Positions 33,367 through 41,673 of a stretch of DNA of 64,000 nt are shown one piece after another. The position numbers were made by a program, and so were the translations under genes. The stretch's first letter is position 1, and the number at the start of each line of letters is the position of its first letter. The DNA comes from Prauserella flavalba (lineage in GTDB: Bacteria; Actinomycetota; Actinomycetes; Mycobacteriales; Pseudonocardiaceae), in the NCBI RefSeq assembly GCF_003202235.1, contig NZ_MASU01000009.1:64501-128500 (forward strand), in the 5' to 3' direction. The notes below the pieces were generated by a model that worked only from the letters and a program-made list of their open reading frames with translations, made no database searches and was not told where the DNA came from.

Positions 33367-33680
33367 CCGCCTGTTCAGAGACCCGTCGCGCGGACCCGGC
33401 GGCGGGCCGCCATCGCTCGGGAGGTCGCGGGCAGCCACCAGAGCACAGAGCACCGCGAGCACGATCGCCGGAGGCGTCAGCACCAGCGCGAGTGTTCTCG
33501 GGATCACCGTCGGTGATGTCGCGGACAACCGAAGGTGATCACCACGACTGGGCGAACCAGGAAGATCGTGGCCCCGGCGATGGTCGTCAGCACCCGCGTC
33601 ACCGCGACCAGCACCGTCGACGGCCGACGTGCCTCGGCGCCGCCCAGCCGGGAGGCGGTCCCGGCTGCGGGACCCGCGAC
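33367..33680 (-). pseudogene. Remnant of a small membrane protein
   Basis: On the reverse strand one frame reads TASRLGGAEARRPSTVLVAV and RVLTTIAGATIFLVRPVVVI, a clear membrane span, then breaks. A second frame continues PRTLALVLTPPAIVLAVLCA, another span, and ends DGSLNRRCPR. Together they look like a short two-span protein disrupted by at least one frameshift. No intact frame with a start exists, and the family is not identified. Confidence 0.35.
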
Positions 33681-33689
33681 CACGGTGGC

Positions 33690-34100
33690 GGGGGACCCTG
33701 GGCGTCGGCCCAGTCCGCGGCCAAGGTCGTGACCCGCTCGGCCGGAAACCCGGTGCGGTGCACGAACTCCAGCAGCGTTGGCGGTGTCGCGCGGGCATGG
33801 GAGACGCCGACCCGCAGCGGCGCGCCGGTGGCGTACATCCGCATCAGCGGTGCCCGAGTCCCCGTGGCGAGGTCGCGCAACGGGCGAGCCCTCGCACCGA
33901 AGGACTCGGTGATCGCAGGTCGTGCCGGATCGTCGTCCAGGCGGGCTGTCCCGTGCTCGCGGTGTCCATCGAAGGGCATGCCGAGGGCGAACGCCCCGAG
34001 GCGCTGACCGCGGCGACCGAGATGTTCAGCGAGGCACGGCGCCCGCACGGCTCGACACCCTCGTGGTCGCCGCCGCCGAGCACAGCGCGAGACCGCTCGA
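33690..34100 (-). pseudogene. Decayed zinc-type alcohol dehydrogenase (MDR) C-terminal fragment
   Basis: One reverse frame reads GQRLGAFALGMPFDGHREHG, then PLMRMYATGAPLRVGVSHAR, then GFPAERVTTLAADWADAQG. Pieces of this resemble the end of MDR alcohol dehydrogenases (a glycine-rich strand followed by small-domain strands, a V-T-T-x-x-x-x-D-W-x-D-A pattern). Sequence before it resembles the preceding Rossmann segment only in another frame (DHEGVEPCGRRASLN). No start or complete fold remains, so it is a relic. The family assignment is tentative. Confidence 0.4.
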
Positions 34101-34151
34101 CCGCGTGTCCGCGCAGTTCGAAGAGCTGGTCCGGCCGCGAGCTGAGCGGGA

Positions 34152-34997
34152 TCAGTCCTCTGTGGACGGCTGCCCGGTGATGGCCGCGATGGCCTTCTTC
34201 CTCGCCGGCTCCCCCACCTCGGGCAGCACGAACTTGCGCGCCCGCAGGTACGCGACGAGATCCGGGTCCGGCGCGATCCCGTGCTCACGCAGGTAGTAGC
34301 CCACCGAACCCGGCCACACCCACACGCCGTCGGTGCGGAAGTTCAGCGGCACCGCCGGATCGCGGTCCGGCGCGAACGCGTCGGTGTCGTAGCTGCGGGC
34401 GGCCATCACCACGGGCGCGTTCGTCAGGTAGTCGAGCACGCGGTCACGCTCCGCGGGCGGCAGCGGCGACCGGTCGACCACCGGCCTGCCCTCGGCGTCG
34501 AGGCCGTCGTAGACGCGCGGCTGCCGCAGCCCGTACTCGTCTGCGGGCCGGTCGCCCGAATCTCCCCCCGCCCGCTTCGTCAGCCACTCCGGGACGAACC
34601 GGTCGGCCCTCGGGAAGAACCGCAGCTCGTCGGCGAAGCCGATGGGCGGCGGCACGCGCCGCCACGCCGGCTCCTCGTCGATCACGAACTCCGTGCGCGG
34701 CCGGCCGCCGGGCACGAAGACGAGGGCGGCCGAGAGCCACGTGCCGCGCCCCGGCTGGTACATGCCCGTACGCAGGGTGCCGAGCAACTGCACGGCCGGG
34801 GGCGGCGGCTGCACGGGCACCGGCGTGCCGTCCGGCCTGGTGACCACGACGTCGGCCTCGATGTGCCTGCCCGCGGCGCGGTACTCGACGCGCACCTGCC
34901 GCCAGCCGGGCGGCAGGCCGGCGGTCACCGCCTGGCCGATCTGCCCGATCAGCTGGTGCCGCTGCTGCGGGTTCAGCGGTCCCGGTGGCCGCGTCAT
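34152..34997 (-). CDS. YezG-like immunity protein with an extra C-terminal domain
   Basis: A 281-residue protein, last of three tandem immunity-like genes after the toxin. The N-terminal 150 residues follow the YezG/DUF600 plan: GWRQVRVEYRAAGRHIEADV, then LRTGMYQPGRGTWLSAALVF, then FVIDEEPAW and the closing LRFFPRADRFVPEWL. Residues about 165-281 are an added domain (RVLDYLTNAPVVMAARSYDT; FRTDGVWVWPGSVGYYLREH; DLVAYLRARKFVLP) that I do not recognise as a named family. The ATG is preceded by AGGAG. By analogy with YezG/YeeF of Bacillus it should neutralise an EndoNS-type nuclease; specificity is unknown. Confidence 0.7.
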   Translation of the reverse strand: MTRPPGPLNPQQRHQLIGQIGQAVTAGLPPGWRQVRVEYRAAGRHIEADVVVTRPDGTPVPVQPPPPAVQLLGTLRTGMYQPGRGTWLSAALVFVPGGRPRTEFVIDEEPAWRRVPPPIGFADELRFFPRADRFVPEWLTKRAGGDSGDRPADEYGLRQPRVYDGLDAEGRPVVDRSPLPPAERDRVLDYLTNAPVVMAARSYDTDAFAPDRDPAVPLNFRTDGVWVWPGSVGYYLREHGIAPDPDLVAYLRARKFVLPEVGEPARKKAIAAITGQPSTED

Positions 34998-35006
34998 CGG
35001 GTGCTC

Positions 35007-35435
35007 CTAACCCTGCAGCCCGCGCTGGAACCAGTCGGGCATGTTCTCCGGCGAGCGCGGGAAGCGCTCCTGCTCGCGCTGGAAGTGCTCCCGTTCCGGC
35101 GCCGACGGAAACGACGGCAGGTCGTTGTAGTTGTACTTCACGGAGAACGTGTCGGGCGGATCGACGATCAGCCGGAACGAGTACCAGGTGCCCACGTCCT
35201 GGGTGTACATGCCGCTGCGCAGCTCGGAGAACAGCGGCGCGAGCGTGCGCGGCGGCGAAAGCCTGACCACCCGGCCGTCCGCCAGCATGGCGCTCGCCCC
35301 GACGTTGACCTTTCCGCCGAGCGTCAGGTAGTCCATGATGATGCGCTGCCAGCCGGCGGGCGCTTGCTCGAGCACGACCTTGGTCGCCTCACCGAGCAGG
35401 CGGTACTGCTCATCCGGTGGCATCGGCGTCGTCAT
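35007..35435 (-). CDS. YezG/DUF600-like immunity protein
   Basis: A 142-residue single-domain member: APAGWQRIIMDYLTLGGKVN, LRSGMYTQDVGTWYSFRLIV, VKYNYNDLPSF and FPRSPENMPDWF. The aromatic WYSFRL strand and the F-P-R-x-x-x-x-x-P-x-W ending are the most recognisable family marks. It lies 9 bases upstream of the 281-residue gene and 41 bases after the first immunity gene. It differs substantially from both, which suggests immunity to related but distinct toxins. Confidence 0.75.
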   Translation of the reverse strand: MTTPMPPDEQYRLLGEATKVVLEQAPAGWQRIIMDYLTLGGKVNVGASAMLADGRVVRLSPPRTLAPLFSELRSGMYTQDVGTWYSFRLIVDPPDTFSVKYNYNDLPSFPSAPEREHFQREQERFPRSPENMPDWFQRGLQG

Positions 35436-35476
35436 CCTGGTGTCGTCCTCTCGCCTCGTCCAGTGTCCCGCGTACC

Positions 35477-35935
35477 TTAGGACACCGCGTCGGGTGCGAT
35501 GTCCTGGCCCGCCTCGTCGATCCGCTGCCGCAGCCAGCCCGGAACGTGCTCCTCCGACCGCGGGAAAACCGTCAGGTCATGGGCGAAAACCCACGGCGGG
35601 ACATCGGGAACCCACGCCGGGTCCTCGTCCAGGTTGAAGGAGACCTCGGGCCGCCCGCCGGCGGTGAGCACGAACCTCGCGGAGAACCACGTACCCCGGT
35701 CCGGCTCGTACATCTCCTCGCGCAGCGCGGAGATCTCCCCCTCCAGGGAGCGGGGCGAGACGTCCGGCGTCGACCCGTCCGCCATCGTCACGGCGAACTC
35801 GGTCTGCACGACGGCCGCCAGCGCCCAGACGGAGAAGACGATGCGCCGCCACCCTTCGGGTGCCTCTTGCTCGATCCGGGCGAGGATCCGCCGGATCGCG
35901 TCGTCAGTCCTGCTGTCGTTGCTTGGGTGGGGCAT
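35477..35935 (-). CDS. YezG/DUF600-like immunity protein, overlapping the toxin gene
   Basis: A 152-residue member: APEGWRRIVFSVWALAAVVQ, LREEMYEPDRGTWFSARFVL, FNLDEDPAW and LTVFPRSEEHVPGWLRQRID. Its ATG lies inside the 3' end of the toxin gene (32-base overlap) with no good ribosome site. Translation is therefore probably coupled to toxin translation, as expected for the cognate immunity protein. It is the best candidate to neutralise the C-terminal nuclease of the adjacent toxin. Confidence 0.78.
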   Translation of the reverse strand: MPHPSNDSRTDDAIRRILARIEQEAPEGWRRIVFSVWALAAVVQTEFAVTMADGSTPDVSPRSLEGEISALREEMYEPDRGTWFSARFVLTAGGRPEVSFNLDEDPAWVPDVPPWVFAHDLTVFPRSEEHVPGWLRQRIDEAGQDIAPDAVS

Positions 35936-38900
35936 AGTGTTTCACCTTCGACCAGTCCACGTCCTTGGCGTCCTTCAAGCCCTCGGGCGTGTTGATGAAC
36001 GCTCGCTCGAACACACGCACCCGGGGCTCGCCGGTTTCCGGATCGATGTCCTTGACCCGCCAGCGCATGACCTCTCTTTCGGCGAGCCCGTCCTCGGCGC
36101 GCCGCGGCGTCTCGACCTCGAGCCGCTCGATCTCGACGTCCTCGCCCGTGGCCTGAGCGTAACGCGCGATCTGCTCTTCCTGCTGCCGCCACGACTCCCC
36201 GCGCCCCAGCTGATCGAAGCCGTCCCTGGCGTTGCCGCTGTTGGACGCGGCCAGCTGGCCGTGCATGTTGCCGTAGCCGCCGGGGCCGCCGCCCTCCGTC
36301 GGCGCGAGGTGACCGCCGGCCCAGCGCACCTTCCGGTACTCCCTCTCGTCCGGGGTCAGTTGGCTGTCGGGCACGCCCTCCTTCTTGTAGGCGTCCCGGC
36401 CCTCGTCGCCTGCCCGGCTCTGGGCCGCCGGATCGCGGTAGTTGTCGTTCGACGGGCCGTAGACCGGCTGGCCGCTCATCCCCTCGGTCTGGGCCCGGTC
36501 GTTCGTCTCGAAGTAGAACTTCTTCTCCGGGTCCCGCCAGTTGTCCACCTCGTACTTGCACTCCGGCAGCATGTGGTTGAAGTCGGGGTTGGTGCCTGCC
36601 TTGATCGCCTCCTGGTCGTCCTTGGGCAGCTTCTTGATGTCCTTCCAGTCGGCATCCGAGTCGTACTGCCGGCCGGGGGTCAGCTCGACCCATTTGATGT
36701 CGCCGTTCGCATCGGTGTAGAACGTGGTGCGCGCGGCGACCTCGCCGTTCGCGCCCTTGTACTCCACCGGGATGGCCGTGTTCTTCGGCAGCTTCCCGTT
36801 CTCGTCGAGCAGCCCCTGCTGGTCGCGCAGTGCCGGCGGAATCCGGTAGGGGTCGTCCGGGGCGATGACCTCGTTCTTCGGCGGGAACGAGTTCTTCTCC
36901 GGCATCTCGGTCTCGATGGTTTTGTGCGGCGACCGCGGCGGATCGTTGTACGGGTTGGGCGGATCGCTGTCCGGACCGGCATCGGGATCGTGGCGGCCCG
37001 GCCGGTCGTAGTCGACGATCGGCGCGTGCTCGGCGTGACCGGGGCGGTAGAAGTCCGGGTCTTCGGAATGGACCTGGTAGTCGCCCCACTCCTCGTCCAG
37101 CCGCGAGTAGTCCTTGCCGCGGGACTGTGCGCTGTCGACGTCGATGTCGTCCTTGTCGGCGTCGGCCGTGTCCGGGGTGAAGGCGTCGTCGCTGCCCCTG
37201 GATGTCGAGCCGTCGGGGCTGTGCACCGACCACTCGCCGTTCGGCGGGATCCTGGGCCGCACCTGGCCGTCGGGGCCGACCTCGTAGTCCGACGAGAAGA
37301 CCCGGCCGTCCGAGTCGGTCCAGGCGGGCTTGTTCGGGGCGAGCACCTCGGTGTCGAGTTCCCTGGACAGGCGCTGGGCGAAGTCGTTGGAGCCCGCGTC
37401 GCAGCCGATCAGCCGGATCGGGCGGCCGTCGTAGTCGCCGTTGCGGCGCAGGATGTCCGCGAACTCCTCGGGCGTGTAGAGCTGGTTGCCGATGCGGGCG
37501 TGGCCGTCGGGCGTGACGTGCACGTCCGCCGTGTAGCGGCCGTCGGGGTCGGGCTGCACACGGTGCGGCAGGTCGCCCATCTCGGGGTCGTCGCGGTGGA
37601 ACGAGGTGCCCGCCGGGGTGGACTCGGCGTGCCGCTGGTTCACCTCGTCCGGGCCGAGCTTCTCCGGATCGTGGTGCGGCGGCGTGCCCGGATCGCCGGG
37701 GTCGTGGTGGCCGTTCTGGCTGTGGTTCCCGTTGCCGTCCGGGGTGTGCTGCCCGGGCTGACCGTCCGGGTGGGACGGTCCGCCGTGGGGTGGCTGGTGT
37801 CCGGGCGGTGTGGCGCCGTGGTGCGACGGCGCGGGGCTGTTCGGGCCCGGACCGAACCCGCGGGGCGCCGCCTGCGGCGGTGTGTTCGGGCTCGGTGTGT
37901 TCGGGGCCGGTGTGTTCGGGGCCGCTGTGTTCGGCCGGGCCGCGGGCGCGTCCGGGGTTCGTGGCGTGGGCGCGCCCGGGCTGCCGGGTGTGCCGGTCCA
38001 GCCGCCCGAGGCGCCGGGGCGGCCTCCCTGCGAGCCCGCGCTGGGGCTCCCGCCGCCGGGCGCGCCGGGACCGCCCGCGGGACCGCCCGCCATCGGGGTG
38101 CCCTGCTGGCCCGATGGCGACGAGCCGCCGCCGTCGGGACCGCGCTGGGAGGGCACCGCCGACGGGCCCGCGTCCGGGGTGCGCGGCATCGTGCTGCTGG
38201 GCTGCGCCGACGCGCTCGTGGACGTACCGGAGTCGTGGTGCGTGCTCGGCGACGGGCCGCCGGAGCCGCTGTGCGGCGCGGGGCCGCCGGTGTGGGTGCC
38301 CGGCGACGACGGCGACCCCGAAGGGCTGTCCCCGCCACCGTGGGGAGCCGGGGACGGCGAGCTGTGCGAGGGCGACGGGGACGACGGCGGCGCGCCACCA
38401 CCGTCGGGGTGCGCAGGGTGGAGCGAGCCGCTGCCGGCCGGGGGTGTGTTCGTGGTCGTCGACGGGGAGTCGCCGCCACCACCGCTCGAGGTCGGCGCGT
38501 CCGCCCGGCCGGGGCTGCCCGGCGACGGTGCATCCGTGCCAGGGCCGCCGTTCGAGGTCGGCGAGTTCGTCGTGGACGGGTTCCCGCTCGAGGACGGGGA
38601 GTCCGTCGTGGACGAAGGAGAGTTCGCCGGATCCGGGTTCCCGCTCGAGGACGGAGAGTCCATTGTGGACGAGGGACTGTTCGCCGGGCTCTGGTAGCCC
38701 GACGACGGCGAGTCCGCGCCGCCCGGGTTGCCGTTCGACGGCGAGTTCGAGGTGGACGAAGGCGAGTTCGTCGTGCTCTGGTAATTCGACGACGGAGTGT
38801 TCGTGGTGGCCGGGTTCCGGCTCGATGAGGGGGAGTCCCCGCCGCCGGACGGCGAGTCACCGGTGTCCGGGCTCCCGCTGTCGCCCGTGCCGTTCGTGCC

Positions 38901-40019
38901 GTTGCCCGTGGACGAGGAGTCGCCGCCCGATCCGTTGCGCGTGCTCGCGGGCGGGGCGTCGGTGGCCGTGGCCGGGTCCGAACCGTCACCATCCGGCGAG
39001 GAACCGTCCGAAGAGGACGAATCACCGTCCGAAGAGGATCCGCTGTCGCCGGGGTCGCCACCCGAGCCGTCGCTGGTGTTGCCCGAGTCCCCGCCGTCGG
39101 AACCGGAACCACCGCCGCTGGAACCGCCCCCTCCCGGCGTGTCCACGTCCGGACCGCCGCGCTGGAGGAAGCCGCCGGGAGTGATGTTCTTGGTGCTGAT
39201 CACGTCGAGGCCGGTGACCTTGCCCGCGATCTTGCCGCTGACCTTGAGGATCTTGGCGAGGATGTCGCCCAGCTTGCCCAGCAGCGGCGAGACCTTGCGG
39301 ATGGTCTCCAGCAGCTTCTTCAGCAGCTCGGCGATCTTCGTTCCCCACTTGGAGATCGCCGTGACCGCCTGCGCGACCACGACGGGCGTCCCGAATCCCA
39401 GCGAGAACACCGTCTCCAGCACCCAGGAGATCAGCTTGCCGACGAGGTCGGCGATCAGGTCGCGCACCGTCTCCCTGACGAAGCTCACGACCTCGCCGAA
39501 GATCATCACGACGGTGCTGATCGACCCGGCGACCGACGCCGCGCCCGCGATGGTCTCCTCCTGCTCCTTGCAGGATTCCCGGTAGGAGTCGGCGGCGGCA
39601 CCGGTCCAGCCGGTCGTGCCGTTCGCGACGGCGTTGGCGAACGAGACCTTGGTCTCGTCGAGATGCGTGGCGACGTTGCTCCACGTCTCCGAATAGGACT
39701 GGATCACCGGCGGGTCACCGCACACCGAGTCCAGCATGTCCTTGAGCGGCTGGATGTGCTCCATCAGGAACGAGGCGACCGACGACATCAGCCAGCCGAA
39801 CGGGTCGATGGCCGCCGCGGCGCCCTCCGCGGCCAGGCCCAGCACCCCGAGGCCACCCTCGACCCAGTTGCCGTCCTTGATGCCGTTGAACGTGTCGATC
39901 GCCGACTCGGCGATGCCGATGCCGCCCGCGTAGCCGTAGTCGCCGTTGCCCGAGGTCAGCGGACCGGGGCCGTCACCGTCCTGCGGCGCGTCCGCGACGA
40001 GCGAGTTCCCCTCCGGCAT
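35904..40019 (-). CDS. ESX/type VII polymorphic toxin with C-terminal EndoNS-like nuclease
   Basis: A 1371-residue toxin. Residues 1-280 form a helical, partly hydrophobic WXG/LXG-like delivery region (WSNVATHLDETKVSFANAVA; GWTGAAADSY; TVVMIFGEVVSFVRETVRDL). Residues about 285-790 are a Ser/Pro/Gly linker. A central module about 800-930 has YTPEEFADILRRNGDYDGRP, IRLIGCDAGSNDFAQRL (Cys 873) and TEVLAPNKPAWTDSDGRVFS. Residues about 1080-1371 resemble the Endonuclea_NS_2 fold, with RWAGGHLAP (candidate catalytic His 1237) and NMHGQLAASNSGNARDGF. It starts at the stop of the EspC-like gene (TGATG). YezG-like genes follow, supporting nuclease-immunity pairing. Confidence 0.82.
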   Translation of the reverse strand: MPEGNSLVADAPQDGDGPGPLTSGNGDYGYAGGIGIAESAIDTFNGIKDGNWVEGGLGVLGLAAEGAAAAIDPFGWLMSSVASFLMEHIQPLKDMLDSVCGDPPVIQSYSETWSNVATHLDETKVSFANAVANGTTGWTGAAADSYRESCKEQEETIAGAASVAGSISTVVMIFGEVVSFVRETVRDLIADLVGKLISWVLETVFSLGFGTPVVVAQAVTAISKWGTKIAELLKKLLETIRKVSPLLGKLGDILAKILKVSGKIAGKVTGLDVISTKNITPGGFLQRGGPDVDTPGGGGSSGGGSGSDGGDSGNTSDGSGGDPGDSGSSSDGDSSSSDGSSPDGDGSDPATATDAPPASTRNGSGGDSSSTGNGTNGTGDSGSPDTGDSPSGGGDSPSSSRNPATTNTPSSNYQSTTNSPSSTSNSPSNGNPGGADSPSSGYQSPANSPSSTMDSPSSSGNPDPANSPSSTTDSPSSSGNPSTTNSPTSNGGPGTDAPSPGSPGRADAPTSSGGGGDSPSTTTNTPPAGSGSLHPAHPDGGGAPPSSPSPSHSSPSPAPHGGGDSPSGSPSSPGTHTGGPAPHSGSGGPSPSTHHDSGTSTSASAQPSSTMPRTPDAGPSAVPSQRGPDGGGSSPSGQQGTPMAGGPAGGPGAPGGGSPSAGSQGGRPGASGGWTGTPGSPGAPTPRTPDAPAARPNTAAPNTPAPNTPSPNTPPQAAPRGFGPGPNSPAPSHHGATPPGHQPPHGGPSHPDGQPGQHTPDGNGNHSQNGHHDPGDPGTPPHHDPEKLGPDEVNQRHAESTPAGTSFHRDDPEMGDLPHRVQPDPDGRYTADVHVTPDGHARIGNQLYTPEEFADILRRNGDYDGRPIRLIGCDAGSNDFAQRLSRELDTEVLAPNKPAWTDSDGRVFSSDYEVGPDGQVRPRIPPNGEWSVHSPDGSTSRGSDDAFTPDTADADKDDIDVDSAQSRGKDYSRLDEEWGDYQVHSEDPDFYRPGHAEHAPIVDYDRPGRHDPDAGPDSDPPNPYNDPPRSPHKTIETEMPEKNSFPPKNEVIAPDDPYRIPPALRDQQGLLDENGKLPKNTAIPVEYKGANGEVAARTTFYTDANGDIKWVELTPGRQYDSDADWKDIKKLPKDDQEAIKAGTNPDFNHMLPECKYEVDNWRDPEKKFYFETNDRAQTEGMSGQPVYGPSNDNYRDPAAQSRAGDEGRDAYKKEGVPDSQLTPDEREYRKVRWAGGHLAPTEGGGPGGYGNMHGQLAASNSGNARDGFDQLGRGESWRQQEEQIARYAQATGEDVEIERLEVETPRRAEDGLAEREVMRWRVKDIDPETGEPRVRVFERAFINTPEGLKDAKDVDWSKVKHYAPPKQRQQD
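38578..38691 (-). repeat. 57-bp tandem repeat inside the toxin linker
   Basis: Two adjacent 57-bp units (about 38578-38634 and 38635-38691) encode PANSPSSTMDSPSSSGNPD and PANSPSSTTDSPSSSGNPS, differing at few bases. More divergent NSPSS units flank them. The repeat number in this Ser/Pro linker may vary between strains by recombination. Confidence 0.7.
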
Positions 40020-40330
40020 CAGACCTCACCGCCCTTGAACGCGTCGGTGACGCTGTCCTCGGTGCCCTGGTAGGTCTCGGCGGCCTTGCGCACCTTGTCG
40101 GCGGTGGCCTGCATCGCGCTCACCGCCTCCTTGAGCGCGTCGATCCCGTACTGCTCGACCGGGTCCAGCAGCATCCGGAACGGCTGGCAGAGAATTCCGT
40201 AGGCGTCTGTTGGCATGCTGACCGTGTTCGCGGCGTCGACTGCCTGGTTGAGCTGGTCGGTGCAGGCGTCGATCTGCGTGGCGTGCGCCGTGAGATCCGA
40301 GCCGAGCTCGAAGCCACCGCCCTCTGGCAT
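40019..40330 (-). CDS. EspC/WXG100-like small ESX protein
   Basis: A 103-residue helical-hairpin protein (MPEGGGFELGSDLTAHATQI, LNQAVDAANTVSMPTDAYGI, then KEAVSAMQATADKVRKAAET and YQGTEDSVTDAF). The size and the closing T-Y-x-x-x-E-D motif fit the EspC-type ESX-secreted family (DUF2580) found upstream of actinobacterial toxins. It is probably a secretion partner or targeting factor for the following toxin, with which it overlaps by one base. Confidence 0.82.
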   Translation of the reverse strand: MPEGGGFELGSDLTAHATQIDACTDQLNQAVDAANTVSMPTDAYGILCQPFRMLLDPVEQYGIDALKEAVSAMQATADKVRKAAETYQGTEDSVTDAFKGGEV

Positions 40331-40355
40331 GGTTCCCCCTAGTCAAGCCGGTCGG

Positions 40356-40937
40356 TCAGGACAGAATCGAGCGCCCGCCGAAATCGTCGTCATCGTCGTC
40401 GGCCTGCCGCCTGCGTGGCCTCGCCTGCGGCTTCGGCGGCATCGCGGGCGGCGGGCCCTGGCCGGGCGGCGGCGCCTGCGGGCGCGGCGGACGGGCCGGT
40501 GGCTCCTCGTCCTCGGGCCCGAACCGCATTTCCCGCTGCGGCGGCTGCTGCGCGGGCGGCTCGTCCTCCGGCGGCTCGGGGAAGGTCTTCTTCGCGTCCT
40601 CGAAGACCTTGTTGGCGGCCTGGTCCTCCGTGCCGATGGTCTCGGCCATCGCCTGCTGGAGCAGCTCGGGAATCCGCGACTGCGCGGTCTGCACGGTGCG
40701 CATGATCTGCATCGACAGCTCGGCCATGCGCTTGCCCTGTGCGCTCTCGGCGATCGACAGGTTGGTGAGCAGGCCCTTGGCGTTGATGGTCACCTCGATG
40801 GTGTTGTCCGGGGAGCGCTCGGTGACCGAGAGCTCCTGGACCCGCGAGGCCATCGCCTGGTAACGCTGTGCCTGCTCCTGGATGCGCCGGTTCCAGTCGT
40901 CGACCATGCGCTCGCTGGCCTCGATGCCGTCCGGCAT
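40356..40937 (-). CDS. YbaB/EbfC-like protein of the ESX toxin operon
   Basis: A 193-residue protein. Residues 1-110 follow the YbaB fold (WNRRIQEQAQRYQAMASRVQ; NTIEVTINAKGLLTNLSIAE; helical IMRTVQTAQSRIPELLQQAM). A Pro/Glu/Arg-rich disordered tail ends in RRRQADDDDDDFGGRSILS. YbaB-like genes commonly precede EspC-type genes in actinobacterial ESX effector operons; their role there is not established. I chose ATG 40937 (MPDGIEASERM), which is 6 bases after GGAAGG, over the ATG at 40943 that abuts it. Confidence 0.8.
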   Translation of the reverse strand: MPDGIEASERMVDDWNRRIQEQAQRYQAMASRVQELSVTERSPDNTIEVTINAKGLLTNLSIAESAQGKRMAELSMQIMRTVQTAQSRIPELLQQAMAETIGTEDQAANKVFEDAKKTFPEPPEDEPPAQQPPQREMRFGPEDEEPPARPPRPQAPPPGQGPPPAMPPKPQARPRRRQADDDDDDFGGRSILS

Positions 40938-41112
40938 GTGCATCCTTCCGTCATGCGCGTGCTGACTCCCCATAGTGACGGTGGCATCCCCCGTCTGGTT
41001 CCGGCTCGCGCGGATTTGGCCCGAACAGCGCAAGCATAGGACCTGGTCCGGACCTCGGTCTCACCGATCAGGTGACTGCCATCGGGCGCCCGTTGTTCCT
41101 AGGTTGAGTCGT

Positions 41113-41673
41113 GTGGGCGCGCTGCATCGGAGGACCGGACCGGCTCCCCGGCGCGGCCGCGACGCTGCCAGGACCTTCCTCACCCGCTCACCCGGCGTGC
41201 CCGCCGAGTTGCCCGCCTACGTCTTCGGCGGCGCCTTCTACGCGCGGCTGGCCGACCGGCTCCTCGGCAACCTGCCGTGGTACCGGCGCGTGCTGCGCGG
41301 CCACCGCCTGTGCACCCTGCTCGACGCCCAGGCCGCGAAGCTCGATCCCGCCGCCTACGCCATGCTCGCGCAGACACCGGTGCGCGATGCCTTGCGCGGC
41401 CTGGGTTTCCCGCCATTCCTCGCCGGCACCCTCGGCGAGGACACGGCGCTGGGCGCGCGGTGCATCCTCGGCGGTGTCCACCGGGCCGATCTCGGCGCGA
41501 CGCTGCGCGTGCTGATCGCGCTCGTCTGCCCCGAGCTCGGCGCCTGCCCCACCTGCCTCGCCGTGCACACGACGTTCGCCTCCCCCGGGCTGCTGCGGCG
41601 GCTCCGCGTGCTGGCCGGGTACGACCGTCAGCTCTCGCGGTCGAGGACGGGACGCACCAGGAACGGGCGGTAG
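41113..41673 (+). CDS. Hypothetical protein with a CPELGACPTC motif
   Basis: A 186-residue protein from the GTG at 41113 (VGALHRRTGPAPRRGRDAAR). It has a basic N-terminus and a helical middle (AELPAYVFGGAFYARLADRL). Four clustered cysteines lie near the C-terminus (LVCPELGACPTCLAVHTTFA) after two others, which could bind a metal. No family is recognised. It is divergent from the ESX toxin operon across about 175 bases. Its 3' end overlaps the convergent propeller-like gene by 46 bases, so either stop region could be slightly mis-set. Confidence 0.6.
   Translation: MGALHRRTGPAPRRGRDAARTFLTRSPGVPAELPAYVFGGAFYARLADRLLGNLPWYRRVLRGHRLCTLLDAQAAKLDPAAYAMLAQTPVRDALRGLGFPPFLAGTLGEDTALGARCILGGVHRADLGATLRVLIALVCPELGACPTCLAVHTTFASPGLLRRLRVLAGYDRQLSRSRTGRTRNGR

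Noticed and set aside
35499-38828. A 1109-codon open frame on the + strand.
   Set aside because: It lies opposite the toxin gene and exists only because the reverse-strand gene has extreme G/C bias and a Ser/Pro/Gly linker. Its translation is low-complexity Val/Arg-rich with no domain, and the reverse-strand reading has clear families and operon structure.
34152-40937. The toxin block as a prophage.
   Set aside because: There are no integrase, terminase, capsid or lysis genes. The gene order is that of an ESX effector operon.
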